A stretch of DNA of 36,777 bases from a virus. Below the pieces are notes generated by a model. That model did no database searches, was not told the DNA's origin, and saw nothing but the letters and a program-made list of their open reading frames with translations. Position numbers and translations under genes: made by a program. Shown piece after piece: positions 7,127-16,283 of this stretch (positions are counted from its first letter, which is position 1; each line of letters opens with the position of its first letter). Location of the stretch: IMG/VR virus record IMGVR_UViG_3300032246_000693, positions 1-36,777 of that record, one strand, 5' to 3'.

Positions 7127-8338
7127 ATGGCAAATTCGAATAGAGATATCCTTGTCAAAGATTATGGGGTAGGTTCATCAAGTAAAATAAAAGAATTGAT
7201 GGGTGGTAAGGATTTTGGTTATAATATTATACAATATCCAGATAATCTAGGTACTGAGGGTTTTGGTAGAAGTCATTATATAATGTTTCATATTCTTCAA
7301 CAAAGAGAATCACAATATAAAACTCAAGAAGTATCGGGTGGTGAATTTTCTGCTCAGACAGAAAATTCAAGGCGTGGTTCATATGTAAATACCCCTTTTG
7401 GTTCAGTTGTAGAAGGAGCTGCTAAATTGTTTACACCCACTACTAATAGTGGAGAAAGCACTCAATCTTGGTATAATCCCCTCATCCCTCAATCTCTTAC
7501 AACAGCAGCAGACTTTGCGGGAACCGTACTTACGAGTGGATTGGGAGAAATTAAAAAACTTGGAACAAACATCGAAAAAATTGAGTTTGTAAGAACCGTC
7601 ACTAAAACACAAAATAGTATTGCACTCTATATGCCCGATACTTTAAATTTTGTGCAGGGTCAAGGATATGAAGATTTAGCCATGGGTAATAGTTTAGTCA
7701 CTGCTTTATTTGCAGGTGGTGGAGCTGTATTCGATAGTATAAACAAATTTCGTAATAGTAGTGGTGGTTCAGCCAATGCCAAAATACTTGGTGATGCATT
7801 AATTAAAAATATGTCACCGTTTGTCGTTAATGCGATAGGACAAAAGTTTGGAAGTTTTGGAAAAGCAGTAGCTGCTGCTGGTCAAGGATTTGTTACTAAT
7901 CCAATGATTGAAGTTGTATATTCTTCCCCTTCACTTAGAACCTTTAGATTCGATTTTGCATTTTATCCACAATCACAAAAAGAAGCACTAGCAGTTCAAA
8001 AAATTATTCAAACATTCCAATTTCATCAAGCACCAGAGGTTTTGAACAATGGAACAAATGGATATTTTTTAGTTCCCCCATCAGAATTTGATATTGAATT
8101 CTATTATGCAGGAACAGAAAATGTTAATATACCATCTATATCTACTTGTGTATTAACAAGTATGGATGTGGACTATGCACCAAATGGATTCACTGCTTAT
8201 GAAATTAACAATGAACCAGCAAGTTATGGTGGAACAGGTATGCCAGTGGCAATAAAAATGAGTTTAGAGTTTAAAGAAACTACTATGGTATTTAAATCAT
8301 CACGACAGTTTAATAAAGTAAAAAATCCACCAGCATAA
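7127..8338 (+). CDS. 48: gp48-like tail tube cap / baseplate protein
   Basis: A 403-residue protein (T4 gp48: 364). The N-terminal third contains FGYNIIQYPDNLG and HYIMFHILQQRESQYK. A central segment, NSIALYMPDTLNFVQGQGYE, resembles the ALYMPxT motif common to gp48 of T4-like phages. A C-terminal tube-like domain contains NPMIEVVYSSPSLRTFRFDF at about 262-281. In T4, gp48 sits on the central hub and, with gp54, starts tail-tube assembly. It is the first gene of the long rightward baseplate unit, with a late promoter upstream but only a weak Shine-Dalgarno. Between the two domains is an Ala/Gly-rich, moderately hydrophobic stretch. Confidence 0.82.
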   Translation: MANSNRDILVKDYGVGSSSKIKELMGGKDFGYNIIQYPDNLGTEGFGRSHYIMFHILQQRESQYKTQEVSGGEFSAQTENSRRGSYVNTPFGSVVEGAAKLFTPTTNSGESTQSWYNPLIPQSLTTAADFAGTVLTSGLGEIKKLGTNIEKIEFVRTVTKTQNSIALYMPDTLNFVQGQGYEDLAMGNSLVTALFAGGGAVFDSINKFRNSSGGSANAKILGDALIKNMSPFVVNAIGQKFGSFGKAVAAAGQGFVTNPMIEVVYSSPSLRTFRFDFAFYPQSQKEALAVQKIIQTFQFHQAPEVLNNGTNGYFLVPPSEFDIEFYYAGTENVNIPSISTCVLTSMDVDYAPNGFTAYEINNEPASYGGTGMPVAIKMSLEFKETTMVFKSSRQFNKVKNPPA

Positions 8339-8351
8339 TAAAAGGTAAAAA

Positions 8352-8993
8352 ATGGCAGAGTATTTTAGATATTTTCCCCGAACAATTTATGCACAAGATG
8401 CAGAACAGGGTTCTGTTGACTTAATAACTAATCTCGTTTCACGATTTTCTTTTGAGAAGAATTTTAAAGAAAATACTTCAACATTTCAAAAATATGATAT
8501 AGTTGATGGTGATACTCCCGAATCTATAGCGTACAAACTTTATGATTCCGCAGAGAGACATTGGATTATATTAGCAATGAATGATATTGTTGATCCACAA
8601 TATGATTGGCCGTTAGACCAAATTACTTTAGGTAATTTTATTAATTCAAAATATACTGCAAATGCTAATGTGGGGCAATCTGGATTATCGTGGGCGCAAT
8701 CACATATACATTCATACTATAAAATTGAAAGACGGACAACAATATCAACTCGTGATTATAAAGAAGATACCATTGAAGTGGACGCTAATACCTATGCAAA
8801 TATAGCAGCAACTTCTACAATAGTTACTATTCCCAATGGAGTACAAGTAAAAATAGAAGTTTCAAAGAATACTAAAACTTATTATGAATATGAGGTTGAT
8901 TATAATGAGAGAAATAGAACAATCAATATTCTAAAACCTGAATTTATTGAATCTGTTACGTCTGAATTTAAAAGAGTTATTGGAATAGAATAA
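8352..8993 (+). CDS. 53: gp53-like baseplate wedge protein
   Basis: A 213-residue protein (T4 gp53: 196). Family landmarks are YFRYFPRTIY at the N-terminus, then the LysM-like segment YDIVDGDTPESIAYKLYDSAERHWIILAMN (about 48-77) and DPQYDWPLD. Gp53 locks the inner baseplate ring by joining neighbouring wedges around the hub. An AAAGG Shine-Dalgarno lies 7 bases before the ATG. Order gp48-gp53-hub fits a compact baseplate operon. Confidence 0.92.
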   Translation: MAEYFRYFPRTIYAQDAEQGSVDLITNLVSRFSFEKNFKENTSTFQKYDIVDGDTPESIAYKLYDSAERHWIILAMNDIVDPQYDWPLDQITLGNFINSKYTANANVGQSGLSWAQSHIHSYYKIERRTTISTRDYKEDTIEVDANTYANIAATSTIVTIPNGVQVKIEVSKNTKTYYEYEVDYNERNRTINILKPEFIESVTSEFKRVIGIE

Positions 8994-8995
8994 TA

Positions 8996-10336
8996 ATGGC
9001 ACAGTTTAATTTAAAAGAATCAACTCAAGTAAAAATACGAAAAATAGATATAATATCAAATATTGGAACACTTGATGTTACTGCCATTTTTCAAGAGTTG
9101 AACATATATGATACCATTTTTTTTCCTTCTATATCTGGTAATATAGTAATACTTGATACTAATAATATTACTGGTCAAATTGATTTTAAATCTTGTTTCT
9201 TATCAGTTGAACTATCAAAAGGTGATGAAACTGATGGACCAACAATATTCAAGAAAACTTTCAGGATATACAATCAGTCTGATAGAATAATAAAAAATCC
9301 ATCATCTGAAATATATGTGTTGCATTTTATATCTCAAGAACTAATAGAATCATTAAGTTACAGTGAAAATAATAAAAAAATATGTCAATATTTTGAGGGT
9401 ACATATACTGATGCCGTAAATATTATTTTATACAATTATTTGCAAGTTCCCGATAAAAAAATTGGTATTATAGAAAGCACTAAAGGATTACATCAATTTA
9501 CAATTCCAAATTTAACTCCTTTTGATGCTATGGATTGGTTAGTAAAAAGATCAATTACATTTGAAAATCTTCCAAATTTTATGTTTTTTGAAAATAAATC
9601 TGGATATAATTTTGTTTCATTAACTTTTTTATTAAGTAGACCTTCAATTGAAACTATAAATTTTGATATTAAAAATGTTGATGATCCAAATCAAGAATTT
9701 TTAGGTGCTAGGGATGTGCAAGTAATTGAACAAAATCATTTAGGTAAAGCAATTAAAGATGGAATATTCTCTGGAACTATGATTGAGTTTGATAACTATT
9801 CTGGTTATTACAATGAGAAAACTTATGGTTTTACTGACATAACAAAAAAATTGAATAATAAAAATTCACACGGGACTTCGGTTACAAATAGAAATGGAAC
9901 TGATCTCGGTACATCTTATGCAGCAAGAACGATAACATCAATTTCTCCAGTGGGAAGACAGACGGGTCCTGTTGGTAATTTTTTAAAACAGAATGATCCA
10001 TTAACGGCAACTATAGTTGATGATACTAATAATTGGAAATTTCCAAGAAGAGCCATATTCTCTAATCTAATACAAAAAAGATTACGTATGACTGTGCCTG
10101 GAAATTTTATATTTTCATCGGGATTTAATGTTGATTTGAAAGGTTTCAATTTGTCTATGGTATCAAAGGGAGATAGTAAAGATGTTTCAACAAATGGTAA
10201 GTATATGATTATTGCTGCACGACATATGATTAAACCACAAAAACATGAAACTATATTAGAGCTGGCATCAGAATCTACAAATACTCCTTTCTCTGGTTCT
10301 GAAAATGCAGCACAACAGGAGGCAAAATTCAAATGA
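8996..10336 (+). CDS. gp27-like baseplate hub protein
   Basis: A 446-residue protein (T4 gp27: 391). The start MAQFNLKESTQVKIRKIDI leads into a beta-rich domain (INIYDTIFFPSISGNIVILD-like text at about 33-54), then helix-containing EGTYTDAVNIILYNYL (about 133-148) and NLTPFDAMDWLVKRS (about 171-185), a pattern typical of gp27/gpD-type hub proteins, where two tube-like domains alternate with lectin-like insertions. The next gene encodes the gp5 OB-fold that binds gp27 in T4, and the two overlap by ATGA. I rate this as hub protein by fold pattern and synteny; direct identity to T4 gp27 is low. Confidence 0.68.
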   Translation: MAQFNLKESTQVKIRKIDIISNIGTLDVTAIFQELNIYDTIFFPSISGNIVILDTNNITGQIDFKSCFLSVELSKGDETDGPTIFKKTFRIYNQSDRIIKNPSSEIYVLHFISQELIESLSYSENNKKICQYFEGTYTDAVNIILYNYLQVPDKKIGIIESTKGLHQFTIPNLTPFDAMDWLVKRSITFENLPNFMFFENKSGYNFVSLTFLLSRPSIETINFDIKNVDDPNQEFLGARDVQVIEQNHLGKAIKDGIFSGTMIEFDNYSGYYNEKTYGFTDITKKLNNKNSHGTSVTNRNGTDLGTSYAARTITSISPVGRQTGPVGNFLKQNDPLTATIVDDTNNWKFPRRAIFSNLIQKRLRMTVPGNFIFSSGFNVDLKGFNLSMVSKGDSKDVSTNGKYMIIAARHMIKPQKHETILELASESTNTPFSGSENAAQQEAKFK

Positions 10337-11655
10337 CAGATATGACAGATGACTATGGAAATGAATATTATGTTACAAAATGGGTTGGTGTTGTAGAAGA
10401 TAGAAAAGACCCCGCAGGAACTGGTCGTGTAAAAGTTCGAATTGTTGGAATTCATCCAGAGGACACTTACAATCTCCCAACCTCTAAATTGCCGTGGGCG
10501 CAAACTGAGATGGGTGCAAGTTCATCTCATTTTTTTAGTGGACCAAGAGAAGGTGATTGGGTAACTGGTTATTTCATAAATGGTGATACTCAGTATCCAG
10601 TAGTAACAGGTGTAACTAATGGAATCAGGTCACAACCTTTTAGAGTTCCCAATCCAAATGCTAATATTATTAGGAATGCAGTTAATACCAAACTGAGAAA
10701 TGATTCGGCACAGTTGGATTCTTTAACGAGACAATTCAATTTACTATCAGTTAAACCTAGTGGTAAAGGTTTACTTGAGATTGCCAAATTGTCTGTACAA
10801 ATAAATTTAAAAAAACAATCTGTTTTTAATTTATCTCAATTAAAAACTAATCTGGATACTAGATACAATACAAGAGTTCAATATGGATTTATTGACAATA
10901 GAAGTATCGCAGAAGTAAATGCTGGTGCGAAAGTTCCTAGTAGATGGGATAAGTATGCACCAGATTATTACGAAGGTCAACCAACAATTCCACAATATGC
11001 TAGAGGTATTGTAGTTGGTTCTGCGAATCAATACTCTGTTAGGAATAGAGCACACGTTTGTGATCTTGCACAACGAGTTAGGCATAAATTAGGTCAAGCC
11101 GCATTTGCAATTCAGGCATCCACTGCAATTAGAGAAGCAATTAAAAATTTAGTAGAAGCTTTGGGAATAAATCCAGTATCATCTTTTGTTGCAGATGTTG
11201 CAAGAAAAATTGCTGGATATTTGCGAAAGGTACTTAAAATTTTAAAGATGGTTAATAGATTTGTGAAAGATGTTATACAGCAAGTTTTGTTAATGAAAGC
11301 TATAATTGAATTCATAAAAGCATTACCTGATTATTTGAGGAAACTGTTTGATAGATGTCTGAAAGAAATATATCGTGAATTAGCTACATTTGTTTTTGAT
11401 TTAATTTCAAATGCATTTCCAGATACTGATGCTGGTGCATCTGCTACTTTTCAAGCAATCGGTGATGCAGTTAGTACGGCATCGCAAGTCATCGATGCAG
11501 CAAATGAAACTATAGCTTTAGGTAAACAATTGCAATCTGCATTGAATCCCGATACTCCAAGTGGGTTTAGTCCTGCTGAAACTGAAAGAATAATAGCATC
11601 ACAGTTTCCAGATTACAATAATATCAAAGAAAAAACACTCGGTCCAATACTATAA
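10333..11655 (+). CDS. 5: gp5 N-terminal OB-fold hub protein without lysozyme domain
   Basis: A 440-residue protein. Residues about 14-95 are the gp5 OB-fold: KWVGVVEDRKDPAGTGRVKV, then IHPED, LPWAQTEMGASSSHFFSGPR and GDWVTGYFINGDTQYPVVTG. This domain caps the gp27 trimer. In T4 it is followed by a lysozyme domain, but here residues about 105-440 are a Lys- and Ala-rich, largely helical region (VRHKLGQAAFAIQAS, then KIAGYLRKVLKILKMVNRF and so on) with no visible E-(8)-D-(5)-T lysozyme motif. The spike domain is a separate downstream gene. The helical part may extend the hub or contact the tape measure. Start overlaps the previous stop (ATGA). Confidence 0.82.
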   Translation: MTDMTDDYGNEYYVTKWVGVVEDRKDPAGTGRVKVRIVGIHPEDTYNLPTSKLPWAQTEMGASSSHFFSGPREGDWVTGYFINGDTQYPVVTGVTNGIRSQPFRVPNPNANIIRNAVNTKLRNDSAQLDSLTRQFNLLSVKPSGKGLLEIAKLSVQINLKKQSVFNLSQLKTNLDTRYNTRVQYGFIDNRSIAEVNAGAKVPSRWDKYAPDYYEGQPTIPQYARGIVVGSANQYSVRNRAHVCDLAQRVRHKLGQAAFAIQASTAIREAIKNLVEALGINPVSSFVADVARKIAGYLRKVLKILKMVNRFVKDVIQQVLLMKAIIEFIKALPDYLRKLFDRCLKEIYRELATFVFDLISNAFPDTDAGASATFQAIGDAVSTASQVIDAANETIALGKQLQSALNPDTPSGFSPAETERIIASQFPDYNNIKEKTLGPIL

Positions 11656-11663
11656 GGTAGATT

Positions 11664-12758
11664 ATGGCATCATTAGAAGAACAACTAGCAGAATATAAAG
11701 CAGCAATAGCAAAACAAATTCCTGTTGGATTGGCATCTGCTACAACTCCACAGGGGACAGCAGAAACACCAACAGCAGCAAATTTGAATGATGCTGCTAG
11801 AAATCTGAATAGGAATCTTTATAAAGCAGAAGAAGAGCTTTTGTTTCAGAATTTCCCATCTCCTTATGCTTGGGTTACTCCTCTACGTCAAATGGAACAG
11901 AGGGATGGTGGTGGAAATCAAGCTGAAGCAAAAGGCATAAATCCAGTTCACTATGGTCACATGACTGTTTTTCAGGATAAAGAATCTAAAAGTGGTGTGT
12001 ATATGTCGTCTGCTCCAGATGAAACATTCATTGCTTTAGAGCATGGTAATTCTGCATCATACATGGAAATACAAAACAATGGAGATACTGTACAGCAGAT
12101 TTATGGTAATGGGTATAGGATTGTAGCTAAGAATGAACATGTTTTGATTGAGGGATTCTGTGTTATAAAAGTTGCTGGTAACTGTCAATTAGAAGTTGAA
12201 GGTGATAGAATAGAACATGTGAAAGGTGATTACAAACTACGAGTTGATGGCAATTATGATATCACAGCAACTAAAGGATACATGCTTACCACTGCTGAAG
12301 ATGTTGACATATACGTGCATGGAACAACAAGTGCATTAACACTTCATGCACCGAATGTACCTGCTCTTACTCCTGGAATTATTTTAAATGGAAGTGCATT
12401 GGTTGAGGGTTCTCTCGATGCATCTTCTGTATCTTCTGCGGGAGCAGTAACTGCTAAACTAAGTTTGTTTGTTGGTCCTGATGGTATAGTTTGTGCGGGA
12501 GGAGCATTGATTGGATTCGCTCTTGGAGTTCCCATACCTGGATTTTTGAACGCATCATTGGAAGTGAGTGCGCCAATGGTAAAAGATATTGGTGGATATT
12601 TGTTGACCTTGAGGGGACTTTATAATTCACACAATCATTGGGCACCACATTTTGAGGGAATAACAGCCCCAACTGCAATGCAAGATGTATCTGGCGCAGG
12701 CGGTGCTCCTGCATCTTTAGGGTCAATGGCAGGTGGTCAGATGACTAGTTTTAGTTAA
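11664..12758 (+). CDS. Central tail spike (gp5C-like beta-helix needle)
   Basis: A 364-residue protein. Residues 170-201 contain four exact VxGxxxxx octapeptides (V170, V178, V186 and V194 start VAG, VEG, VKG and VDG), the repeat that forms the triple-stranded needle of T4 gp5C. The preceding region has the strand pattern GHMTVFQDKESKSGVYMSSA and IALEHGNSASYMEIQ, as in gp5/VgrG-type stems. Near the C-terminus YNSHNHWAPH has H323, H325 and H329, like the His-x-His iron site at the tips of several phage spikes. It likely pierces the outer membrane as a trimer. Encoded just after the OB-fold protein, with an AAGG Shine-Dalgarno, so the two genes together replace the C-terminal part of gp5. Confidence 0.85.
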   Translation: MASLEEQLAEYKAAIAKQIPVGLASATTPQGTAETPTAANLNDAARNLNRNLYKAEEELLFQNFPSPYAWVTPLRQMEQRDGGGNQAEAKGINPVHYGHMTVFQDKESKSGVYMSSAPDETFIALEHGNSASYMEIQNNGDTVQQIYGNGYRIVAKNEHVLIEGFCVIKVAGNCQLEVEGDRIEHVKGDYKLRVDGNYDITATKGYMLTTAEDVDIYVHGTTSALTLHAPNVPALTPGIILNGSALVEGSLDASSVSSAGAVTAKLSLFVGPDGIVCAGGALIGFALGVPIPGFLNASLEVSAPMVKDIGGYLLTLRGLYNSHNHWAPHFEGITAPTAMQDVSGAGGAPASLGSMAGGQMTSFS

Positions 12759-12770
12759 TGGAGATGCGTA

Positions 12771-13811
12771 ATGAAAAATAGTGTATTTGATAGATTAGGT
12801 TATAATTTTGATTCAACTAATTTTGAAGGTTCAGAAAGTCTATCAACAGCAGCATTGAATTCTTTAGAGATGAGAAAAAGAATGATGGCGACTTGGCAAT
12901 ACGATCAAGTTGCCAGAGGTGATACTGCTCGGACAAATTATTTTAGAAATCCTACATCGAATCTTTATATTAGTTTACGTAGCACAGCAAACAATCTTAG
13001 TAGATTGGCTTCTAATCTCTCACTATCTAATGTTGCAATATCAGCAAATTCATTTGTAATTGAGTTGGATAAATTCAAATCACACACTGATAATATTTCA
13101 GGTGTTTTAACTATGAGTGGGAGAGATATAGATTATGATATACCACAATATGATTCTGCGATGGCTATTGCTGAACAAACAGTGACTTTACTTTATTCTG
13201 CTGATAATGTTGCAAATTCAGTTGGTGCATTAGGTAGTTTTACTAGTCTCTTTATTAATAAACAATTAAGTGCTAATGATACTATACTTGCTGCTAATTT
13301 GGTATCATTGAATAATTCAGTAGTTTATAGTGGATTACCTTTAACAGCATCTTCAAATTTGGGTGGAGTGGCAATCGAATCAATCAATTCTTATATTGCT
13401 ATTGCTAACACTATGATTGCTACACGCAGAAACCACGATTGGAATTTCTTTGCAAAAGCACAGCAAATTTCTGCTGATATGGGTATAGTATCTCAATTCA
13501 ACTCTATGGGTAATATGAGATCAAGTCTCATATATTATAAAATAGGAACAGATGCTTTGATAGCAAATTTACAAGCACCTGTAATTCATAGTTCAAATAC
13601 TGGAATCTCTTCCTCATCTAATACTGCTGATGCAACATCAAATTCTGATTCTATACGTGAGGCAACACTTGCCAAGTCTAATACGGCATTTGCAAATTAC
13701 TATGCAACGGCATCATCAATCCAAGAAGAAATACTTCCAGATTATGGAGTTGCATTGACACAAGACCAAATTGTTATGAACTATATCAAATCAGTAACAC
13801 AAAACACTTAA
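12771..13811 (+). CDS. Unknown protein between spike and gp25, probable virion component
   Basis: A 346-residue protein I do not recognise. It is rich in Ser, Asn and Ala. The middle (about 60-215) has alternating Ser/Asn and Leu/Ile (NLSRLASNLSLSNVAISANS) that suggests long helices. A low-complexity Ser/Asn/Thr stretch (SSNTGISSSSNTADATSNSD) lies at about 276-295, followed by a helix-rich end. No signal peptide or transmembrane segment is evident. It is between two baseplate genes in a tightly packed operon and has a GGAG Shine-Dalgarno, so a structural or assembly role is inferred from context alone. Confidence 0.6.
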   Translation: MKNSVFDRLGYNFDSTNFEGSESLSTAALNSLEMRKRMMATWQYDQVARGDTARTNYFRNPTSNLYISLRSTANNLSRLASNLSLSNVAISANSFVIELDKFKSHTDNISGVLTMSGRDIDYDIPQYDSAMAIAEQTVTLLYSADNVANSVGALGSFTSLFINKQLSANDTILAANLVSLNNSVVYSGLPLTASSNLGGVAIESINSYIAIANTMIATRRNHDWNFFAKAQQISADMGIVSQFNSMGNMRSSLIYYKIGTDALIANLQAPVIHSSNTGISSSSNTADATSNSDSIREATLAKSNTAFANYYATASSIQEEILPDYGVALTQDQIVMNYIKSVTQNT

Positions 13812-13817
13812 AGGTTG

Positions 13818-13825
13818 AATAAATA
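13818..13825 (+). promoter_or_regulatory. AATAAATA late-promoter-like octamer before gp25
   Basis: AATAAATA ends four bases before the gp25 ATG at 13830, just after the stop of the previous gene. It differs from TATAAATA at one position, but the spacing would give an almost leaderless transcript. The Shine-Dalgarno-like AAAGG at 13810-13814 is further from the ATG than usual. Function uncertain. Confidence 0.28.
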
Positions 13826-13829
13826 GCAT

Positions 13830-14234
13830 ATGGCTACAGTTACCACAGATACAGTAAGAGACTTTCGGGATTTGGACTTATCGTTCAATATCCATCCTGT
13901 CAAAAAGGATATTAATAAACATATCGGCGTTAAGGCAGTTATTAATTCGATAAAAAATTTAGTCCTCACCAATCACTACGAAAAACCATTTCAACCAGAA
14001 ATTGGATCAAATGTTCGTAAACTATTATTTGAACATTTAAATGATTTAACAGCAATTGCTTTACAAAGAGAAATATCTGAGGTTATACGAAATTTTGAAC
14101 CTAGAGCAAATATATCTAAAATTTCTGTTACTGCTGATTATGATAACAACGGATTCAGTGTTGACCTTGAATTTTATGTAATTAATCAATCCAATCCAAT
14201 TACAATTACTTTTTTCCTCGAACGGAATCGATAA
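13830..14234 (+). CDS. 25: gp25-like baseplate wedge protein
   Basis: 134 residues, nearly the length of T4 gp25 (132). Typical features are DLDLSFNIHPVKKDI near the N-terminus, then AVINSIKNLVLTNHYEKPFQPEIGSNVRKLLFE (about 36-68), the conserved gp25/lysozyme-like family core, and an ISKISVTADYDN strand. Gp25 joins the inner wedge with gp6 and gp53 and connects to the sheath. Its stop codon is directly followed by the gp6 ATG (TAAATG), so the two wedge partners are translationally coupled. Confidence 0.95.
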   Translation: MATVTTDTVRDFRDLDLSFNIHPVKKDINKHIGVKAVINSIKNLVLTNHYEKPFQPEIGSNVRKLLFEHLNDLTAIALQREISEVIRNFEPRANISKISVTADYDNNGFSVDLEFYVINQSNPITITFFLERNR

Positions 14235-16283
14235 ATGGCAACTGCTCGTTTACAAGTCACAGACCTTGATTTTGATACAATCAAAAATAATCTAAAGAAT
14301 TTTTTAAGACAGCAATCAGAGTTTACTGATTATGATTTTGAAGGTGCTGGTTTAAATGTCCTGTTAGATATTCTGGCATATAACACTCACTACAATGCAT
14401 ACTATTTAAATATGGTTGCAAATGAATCCTTTTTGGATACTGCTACCACACGTGATGCTGTAGTGTCGCACGCTAAGACTCTTAACTATGTCCCCTATTC
14501 TGTGACTGCTCCAAAAGCTACTATTAATGTGTCTGTTCAGACAGGAACAACAGATGATGGAACTGCAACTATTCCAAGAGGATTTACATTCTATTCAGAA
14601 CTTATAGATAATAATTCATATAATTACATTACAATAGAAGATATTACAGTATCTAAAACTGGAACAACATACGAATTTGAAAATATAAAAATATATGAGG
14701 GACAGTATGTAACTTCAACACAGGTATATACAAAATCCTCAAACCCAAAATCTACTTTTACAATTCCAAATGCAAATATAGATACAAAAACATTAAAAGT
14801 TTCTGTTACTCCTGTTACTGGAAATACACAATCAGAAACATATAATCTTGTTTCTAACATTCTTGATGTAACAGGTCAATCTAAAATTTATTTTTTAAAT
14901 GAAAGTATTAATGGAAAATTTAATGTAAGTTTTGGTGATGATGTAATTGGTGCTGCATTACTAGATGGGTCAACTGTAACTATGACATATCTAGTTAGTT
15001 CAGGAGCAGTATCAAATAAAGCAAATAATTTCAATTCTTCTGGAATTATTGGCAATTCTTCTAATATTAATGTAAGTATTGTATCTCCATCTGCTGGCGG
15101 TTCTGATCGTGAGAGTGTAGATTCAATTAAGTTTTCTACTGCATCTCAGTTTGCCACTCAAAATCGTTTGATTACATTCAAAGATTATGAAACATATATT
15201 CTACAAAATTATACTTATTTGGATTCTATTTCGGTATGGGGTGGTGAAGATGAAGAGAAACCAGTGTATGGTAAAGTATTCATTTCATTAAAACCCAAAA
15301 CAAATTATTATATTTCAGAAGCAGAAAAGCAACGAATTATTGATGAGATTATCAAACCAAAGGCAGTGGTGTCAACTGATGTTGTTATTCGTGACCCTGA
15401 ATATTTGTATTTGTTAGTTGATAATACAGTTCGATATGATGCACGAAAAACATCATTGACTGAAAGTGCTTTGAAAACGAATATACGAAATACTATTTTA
15501 AACTATAGTAACCTCTATCTTAATAAATTTTCTTCTAAGTTTGTTTTATCTAAACTTCAAAAATCTATTGATAATACAAATTTAAATGCATTCTTTGGAA
15601 CGCAAAGCAATCTTCGTGTTCAGAAAAGATTGTTGCCTTCATTGATATCAACCAAACCCTATAGTGTAAAATTCAACATACCTTTACATCGAGGAACAAT
15701 TGGTAATAGATTAACATCTACTTTTTTCAAAACATTTGATGCTTTGGGTGCAGAGCAAGAAGTTCAGTTTGAAGAAGTTCCACAATCATTTTCTGGAATT
15801 TCATATATTCAAGTATTGGATGCAGGTGTCAATTATACTTCACCCCCAACCGTAACTATTTCTGGTGATGGTATTGGTGCAGAAGCAGTTGCAGTTGTTG
15901 TCAATGGAAAAATTTCTAAGATTGAAATGGTGAATAGGGGTATTGATTATACACGTGCTATCATTATTATTTCTGGTGGTGGTGGATATGGTGCGACTGC
16001 TATTCCTGTAATTGATTCAAGAACTGGTACACTACGAACAGTTTATTATAATCAATTATCGGAAAGACAAATTGTTAATCCTAATGCTGGAATTATTGAT
16101 TATAACTTAGGAACTTTGACAATCAACGACATCCGTATCAATTCAGTTTCTTCTGCTGATGGATATATTCGTTTTACTATACAAGCAGAAAATACAGTAG
16201 TTAGCACGAATAGGAATACCATTATAACTATTGATGGTGCTGATCCTACTTCTATTTCAACTGTAATGATATCAGAACAATAA
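14235..16283 (+). CDS. 6: gp6-like baseplate wedge protein
   Basis: 682 residues (T4 gp6: 660). The N-terminus has the gp6/gpJ family pattern: DFDTIKNNLKNFLRQQSEF, GAGLNVLLDILAYNTHYNAYY, NESFLDTATTRDAVVSHAK and LNYVPYSVTAPKATINV (to about residue 100). The central part has ASQFATQNRLITFKDYETYI (about 300-319). Residues about 523-594 form an extra Gly-rich beta module with two GxxY turns (VLDAGVNYTSPPTV and MVNRGIDYTRAIII), also seen in the next proteins of the operon. Gp6 forms the inner iris ring of the baseplate. Its stop shares an A with the next start (TAATG). Confidence 0.92.
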   Translation: MATARLQVTDLDFDTIKNNLKNFLRQQSEFTDYDFEGAGLNVLLDILAYNTHYNAYYLNMVANESFLDTATTRDAVVSHAKTLNYVPYSVTAPKATINVSVQTGTTDDGTATIPRGFTFYSELIDNNSYNYITIEDITVSKTGTTYEFENIKIYEGQYVTSTQVYTKSSNPKSTFTIPNANIDTKTLKVSVTPVTGNTQSETYNLVSNILDVTGQSKIYFLNESINGKFNVSFGDDVIGAALLDGSTVTMTYLVSSGAVSNKANNFNSSGIIGNSSNINVSIVSPSAGGSDRESVDSIKFSTASQFATQNRLITFKDYETYILQNYTYLDSISVWGGEDEEKPVYGKVFISLKPKTNYYISEAEKQRIIDEIIKPKAVVSTDVVIRDPEYLYLLVDNTVRYDARKTSLTESALKTNIRNTILNYSNLYLNKFSSKFVLSKLQKSIDNTNLNAFFGTQSNLRVQKRLLPSLISTKPYSVKFNIPLHRGTIGNRLTSTFFKTFDALGAEQEVQFEEVPQSFSGISYIQVLDAGVNYTSPPTVTISGDGIGAEAVAVVVNGKISKIEMVNRGIDYTRAIIIISGGGGYGATAIPVIDSRTGTLRTVYYNQLSERQIVNPNAGIIDYNLGTLTINDIRINSVSSADGYIRFTIQAENTVVSTNRNTIITIDGADPTSISTVMISEQ

